Below, one piece after another: positions 35,191-47,569 of a stretch of DNA of 64,000 bases. The notes under the pieces were generated by a model. It did no database searches. It worked only from the letters and a program-made list of their open reading frames with translations, and was not told the origin of the DNA. Every line of letters begins with the position of its first letter. Position 1 is the first letter of the stretch. This stretch comes from Cercospora beticola (Eukaryota; Ascomycota; Dothideomycetes; Mycosphaerellales; Mycosphaerellaceae). Made by a program: the position numbers and the translations under genes. The stretch lies in contig NC_088942.1 of NCBI RefSeq assembly GCF_033473495.1, positions 992,001 to 1,056,000 on the forward strand, in the 5' to 3' direction.

Positions 35191-35365
35191 ACGTCTAGAA
35201 GGACTAAAGACGAGCGAGAAGAGGATAGTAGAACCTCTAGGAGACAGAGAGTATATTACTATATACCTAAAACGCGTAGTATCGTATAGTACTATTAACT
35301 ATCGGAGCCTATATCGAGGTATATATACTCTAAATACGACAAAATCTAGAGTAGTAGGAGAAAAG
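35189..35365. repeat. 177-bp inverted repeat, right arm
   Basis: Partner of 34,848-35,024. Similarity ends exactly after GGAGAAAAG at 35,365; the sequence beyond does not match the LINE's ORF1 on the other side. Confidence 0.8.
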
Positions 35366-38300
35366 TATTATCGTTTATAGTCCTATAATAGCTAGAGAGA
35401 GTCGCTATTCTACCGATAACTCTATATAGTAGAGCTCTCTCTCTATAGACGAATTTCCTATAAGACTCTAGGCATTATAGTACTATAGCTACCTATAAGC
35501 TCTATAATTTTATATAGAAGAGAATTCTATAGAGAAAAGGTCCCTACTATTATAATAAATAGTATATTCCTAATACCTATAACGTATAGAGTTTCTACTA
35601 TATAGAATAAATAGTAGAGGTAAGCGAGCTTTTACTTACTACTCGCCTCGTAGTACTTTATATCCGTAGAGGACGAGGCTCTACGAATATAAGAGATTAC
35701 TAGAGCGGCGATATATTTAATCTCTTTAAGAATATAGGTATAGACTACCTACTCTATAAAGTTCCTACTAGGTATAAGCTCTTTAAGATATAAGATTACT
35801 ATATATATAGTAGACTAGAGTACTTCTACGCAAATATATAAATCCTATTACGGTAGTCGTATTAGAAGACTCCGAGAGTATACTCTCTCGGAGTAATTAT
35901 TATTAGGCGTAAGAATCGGTTTCGTAGATAAGCTGCTCTCGCCTAGATTTTTGTCGGCTAAAAAGCTACGCTATTACTTAGTTATATTAGTTATATTTAA
36001 GTAATCTACGTATTTGCTAATAGATATAATACGTCTATTTATAGGACCGGATTCTTTTTATATCCTTAGCCTTTCTAGAAACTCTTCTACGAGTTCTAAA
36101 CTTCTATTTTAATAAGCGAGTATAGACCGCCTAGAAAGCGTACTAAGGACGTAAGGTCGCTGTCCTACGTAGATTTATTAACTAGAGTTAAATTATAAAG
36201 AGAGAGAGTATAGTAGCTTAGGAAGTATTATATCTCTACTTATATATATAACTATTTATATAACTTAAGGTCGATAAGATATAGAAAGGTAAGATATATT
36301 AAGACGATCTAGAAGTTAAGCAAACCTAGCTAGTCTAGATAGAGATTACTCTCGTTTTCTCGAAGTAAGTCGTTAGCGTTAAGTACTAGACGCGTAAGAG
36401 TTAGCGCTACTCTATAGAGTAGAGATAGGAGAGAAGGGCTCCTTAGGTATTATAGTAGCGCTAACTCTAGCGTAAAGGAAACGTATAGCTAGCGGAGCGT
36501 ATAGACGATAATACTAACCTTAGAGACCTCCTAGTCCGAAATTTGTTTTAGGATATATAGTAGTAAAGACGAATTCGATAAGGTAGTTATAGTTCGCTAA
36601 TACCGAGCGCTATACTCTACTAGCTTCGCCTTTTTAGGCCTTAGATCTAGATTACTAAACGTAAAGCTTAAAACATTACTTTTTCTATACTATCTAAGAG
36701 AGCGAACTAGATAGCTAAGCGTACTAGCCTAGGTAGGATCGTCTTGTTCTATATATACTAGATTTTTGTCGGTATAAAGTAGCTCTAGATCGATAGCGGC
36801 CTAATATTCTAGATATTAGAGGTATTATAGCCTAGGAAGCTTATAGAGTAAAGCTATAAGTATATTATAGTAGAGAGCCTAGATAGAGTCGCTATAAGGA
36901 ACTAGCGGCTACTATTTTCGCTCTTCTCTACTTCCTACGAGTACTACTACTAGATCGAGGTCCTTAGCTTCTAAGTATAAAGCTAAGTTATACTAGAATA
37001 CCTAGTTATCTCTATATAATCCTTACTAGTTCTTTTTATAAAGAATACCGAGGTATTTAGAAATATCGGCTAGAGAATATAGACTATCTACGTATACGAG
37101 TATAGTAATTAAAGATAAAAACGGCTATAAATATAGTAACGAGTATAATCTATAAATAACGCGTAGTCGCGGAGCTAATACGATATACGTAAGGAGGTAG
37201 AATATACTATACTAACGAAGACTATAGTACGTAAGCCGGTAGGCGCTAATATCTATATATAAAGCCGATAAGAAATAGAAGATTCTATAGAGAATATCCG
37301 GAGAGAGAGTAGTAAGCCTCTTCGATCCTATAGTCCTATCTTATCTAGTAGAGAAAGATCTCTAGGACTCTAGCGAAAATATAGTAACTATAAACGCGTA
37401 CTTATATAGTTACGATAAGTATACTATATATAGATTAGATCCGATTTTAAGATATTTAGAGACGACTAGACTTAAGCGAGTCGTTAGTATTATAAACGAC
37501 GCGAAAGGCTAGGTTAGGGAGGGCGAGAGTACCTATACTAGACGTAATTCTACGTAATCGAATTAAGTACGACCTATCTAATAGTAGTTTCGAAGCCTTA
37601 ATAAATAGTAATAATTATACGAAGGTTAGACTATTAGAGAGCGGAGAGAGAGTAGTATAAATAATCGATAGTACTATATACTCGACCTATAGTATATCGT
37701 AAGTAGAATAGAGAGCTTAACTCTTAGAGTTAAGTACTTTAATAGAGCTCGAGAGTTATAATAGAACTTCGATTAGCGGATAGTCTAGTACTCGCCTTAA
37801 TAGAATATACTGCTCTATAGCGCTATTAAAGGGCTATAGGCGTTATTATAATATAGGCTATCGCTATTTACTGCTTCGCGATATAGATACTAGTATTTTA
37901 TAGATATAAAGGTATAATAACTCGTTTAGTACGTCGTTAACCGGCCCGTACTCTTAGTATTCTAATATAGAAGCTAAGTATATAGCGACCGATACTATAT
38001 AGGACGGTACTAGTACCTTAACCTATTAAAACGAGAAGAACGAGTAATAAGAATATAGGAAGTCCGAAGGAGATAGAAAGAGGAGAGTTTAAAGTAATAA
38101 GAAATTCTATATTTCTCCCGGTCTTATATAGACCTAGCTACCTCGGGAAATAAGTAGTAATAGCCGAGCGCTTATTACGAGCGCGTACTTAAAGTATCCG
38201 ACGATAATAGGTATAAAGGAGTAGATAATTAAACGTTCTAGGACAAATCGATAGCCTTCTTAGACTCGGAAGAAGAAGAGCTATAGTAATAGTAAGAGCT

Positions 38301-39329
38301 AGTTTAAGAGCTAAAAGTAGTCGACGACGAGCTCCCTTAGCGCGTAGTAATAGCTATAACTCTCTACTACTTAGTAGCTTATAGAGCTACGAGATCTAAA
38401 TAGTAGTAGTACGCGTAGTAGGTATATAAGAGTAAAGAAATATTAGAGTATATATTATATAAAGAGTAAGCAAACGATAGACTATACGTCTATCGATATC
38501 GATAGTAGTATAGTAACTCCGTTAGGATCTAGCTATACGGACGCTACGATAGATACTTTCTACTATAATAGTTACTATATATAGCTCTTAATAGATCTGC
38601 TTATAGTTTATATATATATCTTCTAAAGTCCGCGACGACCTCCCTAGTTAAGTACCTAGATAGAAAAGGATTCTCTTATATACGACTTAAATATAGGCTA
38701 CGTTAATATACTACTAATTAGTTTTATATATAGTAGGGTTCTTATACCTAGTAACTCGGAGACTAGTCGAAGCTTATAGTTAGCTATATAGGCTTTAACT
38801 CTAGTAGATTCGCTACGACCGTTCGTAATAGTAAAAGGTATATAGTAATCTAGAAGACTCTCTTCTAGTACGCCTATCCTACCTATAAAGTTTTAGGTAA
38901 CGCTAAATATAGTACGTAACTAATAACTAATATAAGTATCTCGACCTACGACTACGATTGTTTACTCTAGGCCTCTATAGCTCTATTCTATATAGATAAT
39001 ATAATCTTAGAGAGTAGAATAGCCTACGATACCTCTATAGACGTTTATATTAGCTAATCGAATATACTAGAGGACTTAGACTATATACTATACGATATAT
39101 ACTCTATAACCTAGAGAGTATAGTATCGACTCGTACTAGAATAGAAGCCGTAGTAGAGATATATCGCGCTTAAGCTCTATAGCTAGGTAACGCTACTACT
39201 ACGCGTAGCTAGTAAGATAGTAGAGGCTCTAGACCTTATATATTCGTAGCCTACCTACCTCTCTTCTTTCTTCTTTTTCTCTTCTTTTTCTAACTAGTTC
39301 TCCTATATACTCTACTATCTCGTACTTAA
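35366..39329. other. RIP-mutated relics, not assigned
   Basis: Nearly 4 kb with complete CpA/TpG loss. Short plus-strand stretches read as if they were protein coding (for example near 37,330-37,510 and 38,460-39,230), but no transposon or gene family was recognised and no repeat ends were found. Confidence 0.4.
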
Positions 39330-40265
39330 AAATATCTAAACGGAAAGTATCTGCGACTTATATATTACGCTTTAAGAAGCGACTATAGCTCTAAGACTAC
39401 GTAGACCTATAGTATACTAAGAATACTATCGCTACGCTTTCCTACTATTATAACGTCTTAGTTATTATAGACGTAGGAATCTCGACGTCGGTAGAGATCC
39501 TAGACTTTCGCTTCTCTCGTAGTACCTTTATTAGATATAACTTATAGCGTACTTTCGATACTTCTACGCTATAATACTCGATAGATACTCTTAAGGAGGC
39601 TATCGACTTCCTAGCCGTATAGGCCGCACGCGCCGAACTAATACCTTTCTACGAGTTTCTAGGAAGATTCGATAGTCGGCTACTTCGGCTCTATACTTAG
39701 AATATCGATAGGCTTAAAGCGGAAGTAGAGCTAGCTAATAGGAAGGTTATATACCTCTATAGCTCGCTTAAGGAGATAGTATATACTATACGTCTATCTT
39801 ATTACTACCTAACGGTTATATCGGAGCTTTAGAGACTATACCTCGACTATAGTAGAGAATAAGATAAGCGTAAAGTCTATAGCCTATACTACTATAGCTA
39901 CGGTATTATACGCCTACGTATTACGCTTTACTAAGAAGATACCTTTGCTAACGTAGAGTATAATATCGCTACTATAATAGAGTAAGACCTATAGTAACGC
40001 CCGGATATACTACTAGTAGCTAGTACTTTACTTAGTATTAATAGCCTTCGTAGATTCGTCGTACGAGCCGCGCGAGATATCTCTTATAGAGGTAGACCGA
40101 CTATATAAGTATCGTATAATACTTATCTAGTACCTTATATAACCTACTACTTAAATATAGACTACGATAGCTTTGCTCGATCTATAGGAGCGCTACTAAA
40201 TAAACTAACTAGCTACGAGTAGATCTCTAGAGACTATAGAGATTACTCGAGCTCTTCTACTTAAT
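39330..40265 (+). pseudogene. Unidentified RIP-mutated reading frame
   Basis: One plus-strand frame stays readable through RIP stops for about 310 codons. Segments include VLVIIDVGISTSVEILDFRF, FYEFLGRFDSRLLRL and IDRLKAEVELANRKV. It looks like a soluble protein with a helical middle. No family was recognised. The frame ends in a Ser-rich stretch before a TAA at about 40,263. Confidence 0.4.
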
Positions 40266-40979
40266 AATATAATAATATATATAACTATTATTCGAGACGA
40301 TATTACTATAGGAATCTACTAGAAGAAATGTTCCTTACTAAGAAATAACTCTCTATTTACCTTAGAGAGTAATTCCTAAGAGGAGTTAAATAGTTCTAGA
40401 CTATAACTTCTAGAGGCAATACTATAGAACGAGCGTTTTTATAGATATAGTATATATAAGCAAATAGAATTAATATAGCTTAGTAGCGCAAGTAGACTAT
40501 AATTAAGATAAGGCTATTACGTAATCCTAAGACTCTTTACTAAGGACGCTCTTACGAATATATATTTATTAAGAGGCGTATAAGTAGCCGTAGGAGTATA
40601 TATAGTCGTAGATATAGATTCGCTATAAGGTAGGTAGGTCGTTGCTATAGTAACTATAGTACTAAGCCTATCTTCTATCGTATAAGAGTTATAGCGATTA
40701 CTTTAGGTAGGGAATCGGCGCTAGTCGAGGCGCTATAAGCTATAGCTCTAGCTAGGTATATAATTTGAATTAGATATAATATATAGCCTAATTTTAGTAA
40801 TATATAATAATATATTATTTAAGACTACTCCTAGTATTAACTAGCGGAATTATTAAGCCTCGGTTATAGGGACTCGGCTCCGGTAATTAACTAGTAAGGT
40901 CTAGGTAGCTACGGCCGAAAGTTAGCTAGTATATTTATTTACTTAGGTCGCTTACTATTAAGCTAATAATATACGAATA
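40266..40979. other. RIP-mutated spacer
   Basis: AT-rich stretch with no readable frame; it contains the former promoter region of the kinase-like gene. Confidence 0.4.
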
Positions 40980-43787
40980 ATAGCCGATAAGATCGCTAGG
41001 CTACGGGCGGAGCTTATAGAAGCGTAGCTAAACTAGGAAATTATAGAGTATCGAAGAGTAGAAAAGTAGCGTCGAAGAAAGGAAGTATAGTATAAGTAAG
41101 AAGTTATAGAGCGTAAATAATAGAAAGAATAGTAGCGACGAGAGGAAGAATAGTAGCGACGAGAGGAAGAGTAGTAGTAGTAAGAGGAAGTATAGCGCGG
41201 ATAATAGGAAGAGTAGTAGTAGCGAGAGGAAGAGTAGTAGTAGCGAGAATATATAGAAGAAGTAGCTATAATAGTCGTTAATTAGACGCTTACGGACTTT
41301 CTCGAAAGCTACTATACTCTCTATAGAAAGATTCGCCTAGTTATAGACCTCTTCTCGGTTACCTATAGCTCTACTACTAACCTAATCTCGAGGCTCTTTC
41401 TCTAGACTATTACTCTCTAGGAAGACTTTATCGAACGATAGTAGTATACCTAGGCTATTCTAAGCGGTATTCCGGAGCTATAGTAAGAGCTACTCTACCT
41501 ATTAATAGAGGCGTATAAGTCCGTTAAAAAGTATATCGATCCGATTAGGTCCGAAGACGATTTACGATTCTTATAATAGCTTATAGTAGAAAAGATAGTT
41601 AAAGATATATACGAGGCGCTCGTATAGAAATATTAATTAGCTCCTAGCCTACTAGAGTACGGCTAGATATCGTTCGAGAATTAGAAGAGATTCTAAGGAG
41701 TAGAAATAGCTATATTAAGTAATATAATAGAGGAACTAGTAATTTAGCGTAAGAGTAATTAGCTATAGAGAAATATACGAGCGGATTAATTCTACGTACT
41801 CTAGCGAGAAGATAGAAGCGTCCGGCCGTTAATTATAATTAAGTATAAAGTACTATATAAGCTAACTATCGAAGAGATTTATACCGGGCTTTAGTCCGAT
41901 ATTAACTCCGAGCGAGACGTAATCGACTAGGATAGAAATAGCTTCGTCTTCCTTTATAGGCGCCTACTAGCCGCGGTAATTATATAACTATTCTCTTATA
42001 TAATCGATAAGTATATTCGCTATAGATATATCTATACGAGGAAGGTATATATTTTCCTATAGATCCTAGACGACTCTATAGATATTTACTTTAGTATTAA
42101 TATACTAAAGAACGACTACGAGGTAGACGTAGAGAGTCGTCTAGAACGAATAGCTATCTCCTAGGTATTTATATTTATCTAGTAAGCACTCTTAGAAGAC
42201 TCGCTCGGCTAGGCCTAGATCGACGATACGAAAGCTAGGTTAAAGAGCTAGTAGGTAGAATTTATCGATATTCTTATAACGATCCTAGAAATAGAGCGTA
42301 AGTCTAAAGAAGCCTCCGAATATCGACTATATATATAGCGTAAAGGTATATAGCGCTTACCGATCGGCCTCTATAGTTAATATAGTAGATAGAGTACTAA
42401 TATAATATCTAAAAGTAACGAATCCGAGAGTAATAGCGCCGAACGGGCTATAAGCTCTACTCCTAGAGCGTAAACGCGTTCGCGGATAGCGAGGAACGTA
42501 GTAATAAGGCGTACGAGAGAGCGCGGATAGTAGTAGGCCCTCTCTCGAGAAGAGTACGCTCGTACGCGTATCTAGTAACGAGCGTACTATTTATATAATT
42601 GCCTTCTCGGTCTCTACTAAGGACTTGCGATAGACTCCTCTTATCCGAACGTAATCGAATACGGGCCGAAGTATTTATCCTAAGCTTCGTTCCTTCGGTA
42701 TATACGTTAGTAACTTACTACCGATCGCGGTAGTACTACTAACTATTACTCTCTATTTATTTATAGTTCCCGAGGAGTATTATTAAAACTTCGTCTAAAT
42801 ATTAGAGAGTATACTTTAGTCGCGAAAGGAATAGGTAACGCTTATAGAAGCTACCTCGAGTACGAGGCAACTATATATAGTCGACTAAAGAGCTTATAAG
42901 GGCGATATATACCTATATACTATAGTATCGTCGGGCTTAAGTTGCCCTATTATTATAATAGAGTCGAGCTAAAGTATATCCTACTACTAAGCTAGATAGA
43001 GGAATCGCTAGTATAGCTAATAGTCTAGTATAAGACCTTCGCGTCTATTAAACTAATATATAACGAATAAGCTAAGAAAGTATACGAGGCTATTCGTAGC
43101 CTATAAGTCCTATACTACGACGAGGCGCTACGGAATATAGTCTATAATACGAATATAGAGTAGCTTATAATCCTCGATTTTAAAAGAAGTAGGCTAGTTA
43201 AACGATAGGCACTAAGTAAACTTGCTCTAAACCGTAAGCATAAACTACTATTAACTTAGCGAGGGCGAGAGAAAACTAATTATAGAGAGGCAAGCTATAT
43301 CGCTAGCAACTTTCGGAAGGTTTTACTAATATAACTCGCTATAGCTAGATTTAATACCTCCGCTTTAATAGAATATCTATATAAATACTACGAGTAAGGA
43401 TACGTATAGTAGTTATATAGTTATTATATATCTAAGATTAGCGAAAGAGAGCTATAACTACTACTATAGCAATCTATAAGACTTTAAATACTATAAGATA
43501 CTAGAACTATAGAGTTTTCTATATTAAAGTTATACTTCTACGCTCCGTTATCGCTACCTCTATTAAAGATATTATAACTTTCTATATCGGATAGTACTAA
43601 GTAGTATTTATTTAGTAGATATCTTACGTTAACTTCCTAAAAACATTAGAGTAACTATAGTAATAGAATTAAAGGAGTCTATCGAGTAAGCTTCGGAATG
43701 CCCTTCTCCTTATCCTACTACGCTCGTAAATTAGATATAAGTAATAGTACCTCGTAAGGCTACGAGTAGCTTACTAAAGATTTTTAA
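40980..43787 (+). pseudogene. Kinase-like fungal protein with coiled-coil N-terminus, RIP-inactivated
   Basis: A single frame of 936 codons can be read from a former ATG (now ATA, 40,980-40,982) to TAA at 43,785-43,787. Order: ADKIARLRAE, a Glu/Gln/Arg-rich coiled coil (about 41,040-41,260; RREEE units), and a central domain with DQFYVL near 41,790, IEYKAPHKL-like sequence near 41,845 and SDINSERDVI near 41,900. A basic linker follows, then a kinase-like lobe. LVAKG (42,816-42,830) supplies the Lys, YYDEALRN (43,113-43,136) is the HxDxxxxN loop with His now Tyr, and DFKRS (43,176-43,190) stands for the DFxRS metal loop. Databases often hold this family under misleading protease names; its biochemical role is unknown. 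It is not a transposase. RIP shows it was duplicated. Confidence 0.75.
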
Positions 43788-44899
43788 TATAATAATTAAA
43801 CGCTATACTTATTCGGTAGTAGCCTAAGTATATATACGTGCTATAGCCGATATAATTACGAACTAGAGAATATAATTATACGAATCGCGAGACTAAGATA
43901 GTAGAGGATAATAAGAACCTAAAACTATAAAACATTTCCGAATCGACGTCGCCTAAATTATATATTATTACTAGTATATTCGTACGATATAAAGTGCGGC
44001 CTTTTTAGTTCTAAGCTCTTTATTATAACGTCTAATATATCCTTATAGATATTACGGACGGCCTTACTATAGTTACTCTAGTATAAGTACCTACTAATAA
44101 CTTTATTAGGTTCGGTACGTAGAGAGTTAAGTAGAGTAAAACGTTATTTAATATAGGATAGTAAGTACTATAGCGAACCTAATAGTACGCTTATCTTTAT
44201 AGCAAAGAATCTATATAGACGTTCGCAGATAGTTAGGTCTATATATTAATTATATAGGCGCTCCTTTTATATAGGCGCTCCGTCTACTTTAGATCTCTTT
44301 ATTTCGTTAAGCGGAGCCTTAATAATTATAGCCTTAGTAGGATTTTCTATAGTAAAACTTAGTAATAGCTCTATCTATAGTCTCTTATAGACTCTCTACC
44401 GGCTCCTACGTTAGCTTCTACTTTACTTTATAGAGCGTTTTGCCGTACTTACGTCTACTACTTATAATTTTCTCGATAGCCTATATAGGCCTATTAATAT
44501 TATAGACCGGACTCGAGTAGAGTTAGTCTATTACGCTAGAAGTAGCATCTAGGCTTACGCCTTAGCGAGTTTGCTTTCTAGTATATATATATAGTATCTA
44601 AGAGATAGAGCTTATAGAGCGATATAGGCGTACTATACTATTAGTATAGCGTAGGCGTAGTAAGACTTTCGAGCGGTTATAGCTACGCTAAGGTTCCTAT
44701 TTAAATCGAGGATACTAACTCTCTTTATATAAAGACTAGTCTCGTTAGTAGTACTTAGAAGGAAGAATAGAAGATATATTCTTATATAATCGTCCCGAGT
44801 AACGTCTCTATAGCCTAGCCGTTCGAGGCTAGTCTATAGCTAGTTATCGAGTAAGCTACCGAGCTCGTAGCTTTTATCCGAACTACCTAGAGTAGATAG
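43788..44899. other. RIP-mutated stretch, not assigned
   Basis: No convincing frame or repeat end. The minus-strand frame described at 44,900-46,100 may extend into it. Confidence 0.35.
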
Positions 44900-46100
44900 G
44901 CCGATACTTTCTTATAATTCTACCGAGTACGTATACTCTTCTATATCGGCCGGATATCCTAGCCGGAGATCGGACTAGATATTATTAGGTATAGCTACTC
45001 TCTAGTAGTATAAAGTAATATTCGAAGCGTAGCTTAATCGGCTCTATTACTAGAGATAGCCGGTCTCTAGAATACCTCGAGGAATATAGCTAATCGATCG
45101 GCGACGCCTTTATAGTTTCTATAGTCTTATCTCGTTATTACTACTATCGACTTCTATATAGTTCCTAAGAGTACTATAAGAGCGTATCGGACTATACCTA
45201 CGACTACTTAGCTCGTCTCTAAGTCGAATAGGCGAGTCGGGCTAAAGATCTTCTTACTCTTACTATATAGAGCTATCGAATTAAATAATATAGTAGAATA
45301 TATTATCTACTTCTAGTATATCTTAGAGGCTATCGAGCCTAACTCTAACTTAGTAGGTTATTACTAGCGTCGAGGAATATTATTAAGCTTACCTAGGTTA
45401 GTCTTTATACTCTATAATCTATATCGCGTCGTTATCTACGCTACTAAATATCTGCTACTTATCTCGATTCTACTCTAATAGAGTAATTACGTCTAAAGAG
45501 AGGCAGAGTAGTAACTCGGCTACCGTATATATCGTACTAAATCTAGTATAAGTGCCTCGGTATAGGCTCGTATCTATAGCGCGCAAATCCGGTACTATAA
45601 TAAATTCTTAGTCGTAGTCCTCGGCTAGCGTATCTCCTTAGGCTTTATCTAGAGTAATAACTTACGCTTCTATCGAACCTAGTACGCTAATATAAACTAT
45701 AGCGTTTATAGATATACTCTCGATACTCGTCTAACCTACCTAGAATAGTAGATCGATATTAAGACTACTCTATTTACTAAAGTCGTATAGAGAGCCTAGA
45801 AATCTAGTAGATAAGTCTTCTCTATTAATATTAGCTATTATATAGTCTTTAGCCTTATAGTATCTATTAGCGGATACTAAAGCGACTATTATAGAGGCCT
45901 TAAATCTGCCGGGTACGATAATAGGCGTATCGTATACTATTAGTAGAAAAGTTAGCTTCTAGTTATCGCCTACCGATCGTATAACGCGCCGGAGATCTAC
46001 TTTTAGCGCCGATACTACTACGATATCTATCTATATCTTTATAAGAACTTAACTATATAAGTAGGTCCTACTTCTTCTATATATATAGAGTCCTTCTCGT
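44900..46100 (-). pseudogene. Unidentified RIP-mutated reading frame
   Basis: The minus strand reads as protein coding through RIP stops. Examples are VVVSALKVDLRRVIRSVGD and PGRFKASIIVALVSANRYY (about 45,850-46,010), then FLGSLYDFSK and LLLCLSLDVITLLE (about 45,470-45,520), then a Gln-rich, probably disordered part near 45,200-45,400. No family was recognised. It lies downstream of the gag relic on the same strand, but nothing in it resembles protease, integrase or reverse transcriptase. Confidence 0.4.
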
Positions 46101-46733
46101 AGGAGTTCTCTTACTATTCTTTATAGCGGGCGGTCCGGTATAGGCGATAAAGTTATTATATTAAGCGGTAGTACTCGAGTAGAAGGATATTAGTATAGCG
46201 TCTATTAGAATAATTTTAACGCGATACGAGGAGAAAAGCTAAGAAGTAAGTACGTATCCTATAGAAGATTAGGCTTATAAGTATTTATATTCGACTAGAT
46301 ACCCCGGTTCTAGTAGACTACGTATACTCTACCGATTATACTATTATAAGGCCTACCGTTAGAACTAAAGTTCGCCGTAACTTCTATTCTAATTACTAAT
46401 AGTAATCCGCCTATATAATACTTAGGAAGACGATTATACTACCTATTAGAGCCTAAAAAAGGGGCCGAAGATAGCGCGAGCCTAGATATATATACTCTAG
46501 AGTCTGCTTTTCGAGGTAAGTATTATACGCCTCTCCTATTATTAGGTATCTTTATCTCCGTTCTATATCGCCTCGATAAGAAAGCTAGGCTCTAAATAGA
46601 TATATCGTACTACTATTTCCTCCTATACTATTTAGAGTATACCGATATAGGCGGAGATAAACTCGGTATCTATAGCGATAACGTACTACCTCCTATACTA
46701 TAGTAAGAACCTATTTACGTTCTTTCTCTTACG

Positions 46734-47089
46734 AATATCGTTAGCTAGGTTCTAGAGATATACGCTACGCCTCGTTTCGCTATATCTTAACTACTTCCCT
46801 CGGGCTTAACTATCTATAGCGTAACGCGTTCTACGTAGTATAGAGAGCAGAGCCTCCGAGGTCGTAGTATACTACTAGCGTTACGCGCTCTTACTATAAA
46901 GCTCTATAGAGAATATCGTTAGCTACGTTCTAGAAATATACGCTACGCCTCGTTTTACTACTTCCTAATACCTTCTCTTAGGCTTAACTATCTATAATAT
47001 AACGCGTTATTTGCGCTATAGAGTCGGAGTCCCCGAAGTCGTAATATATAGCTAGTATCGCGCGCCCTCGCTACCGAGCTCTTTATATA
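46734..47089. repeat. Two-unit tandem repeat, 178-bp period
   Basis: AATATCGTTAGCTA begins both units (46,734 and 46,912). Each unit continues with ATATACGCTACGCCTCGTTT and, later, GGCTTAACTATCTATA. The two units differ mainly by CA-to-TA and TG-to-TA changes plus a few other substitutions. Confidence 0.75.
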
Positions 47090-47569
47090 TACTAGCTTAG
47101 GCTAGAGAGAGTTATAGCTACGAGTATTCTCCTCTATCTTCTAAATCGCCTTATAGAGGAGCTCGTATATTATATAGCGGGTAGCGCGGTAACGAGCGAG
47201 TACGAAGAACGATCGATCTACTACGATTCTATAGTAGCGATTTAGAGTAGGAATCGGGCGGCCGAGATAGTCTATAAGCGAGTACTAGAGGATCCTAAGA
47301 GAGCGATAGCTACGTAACGAGGGCGTAGTAGGACCGCCGGTCGGCGTAGAGATATAACGGGCGCGAGTATAGATATATAGAAAGAGGATTACGAGTAAAA
47401 TAGACGGATATAGTAAGAGACGCGACATTTTATACTTAGGCGACGCGTAGGCGCGGGCCGCGGATTACCGTATTAGGCTATCTAGTAGCCCGATTAGGGC
47501 CGTCTACTTCTAGACGTAGCGTTGCCGTCCCTACTTATATACTATAGTTAAGGTAGGCCTTAGCCTAGA

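Noticed and set aside
41040..41260. E/Q/R-coding purine tract taken as a simple-sequence repeat
   Set aside because: It is in the same frame as the kinase-like domain 1.6 kb away, so it is better read as the coiled-coil N-terminus of that gene.
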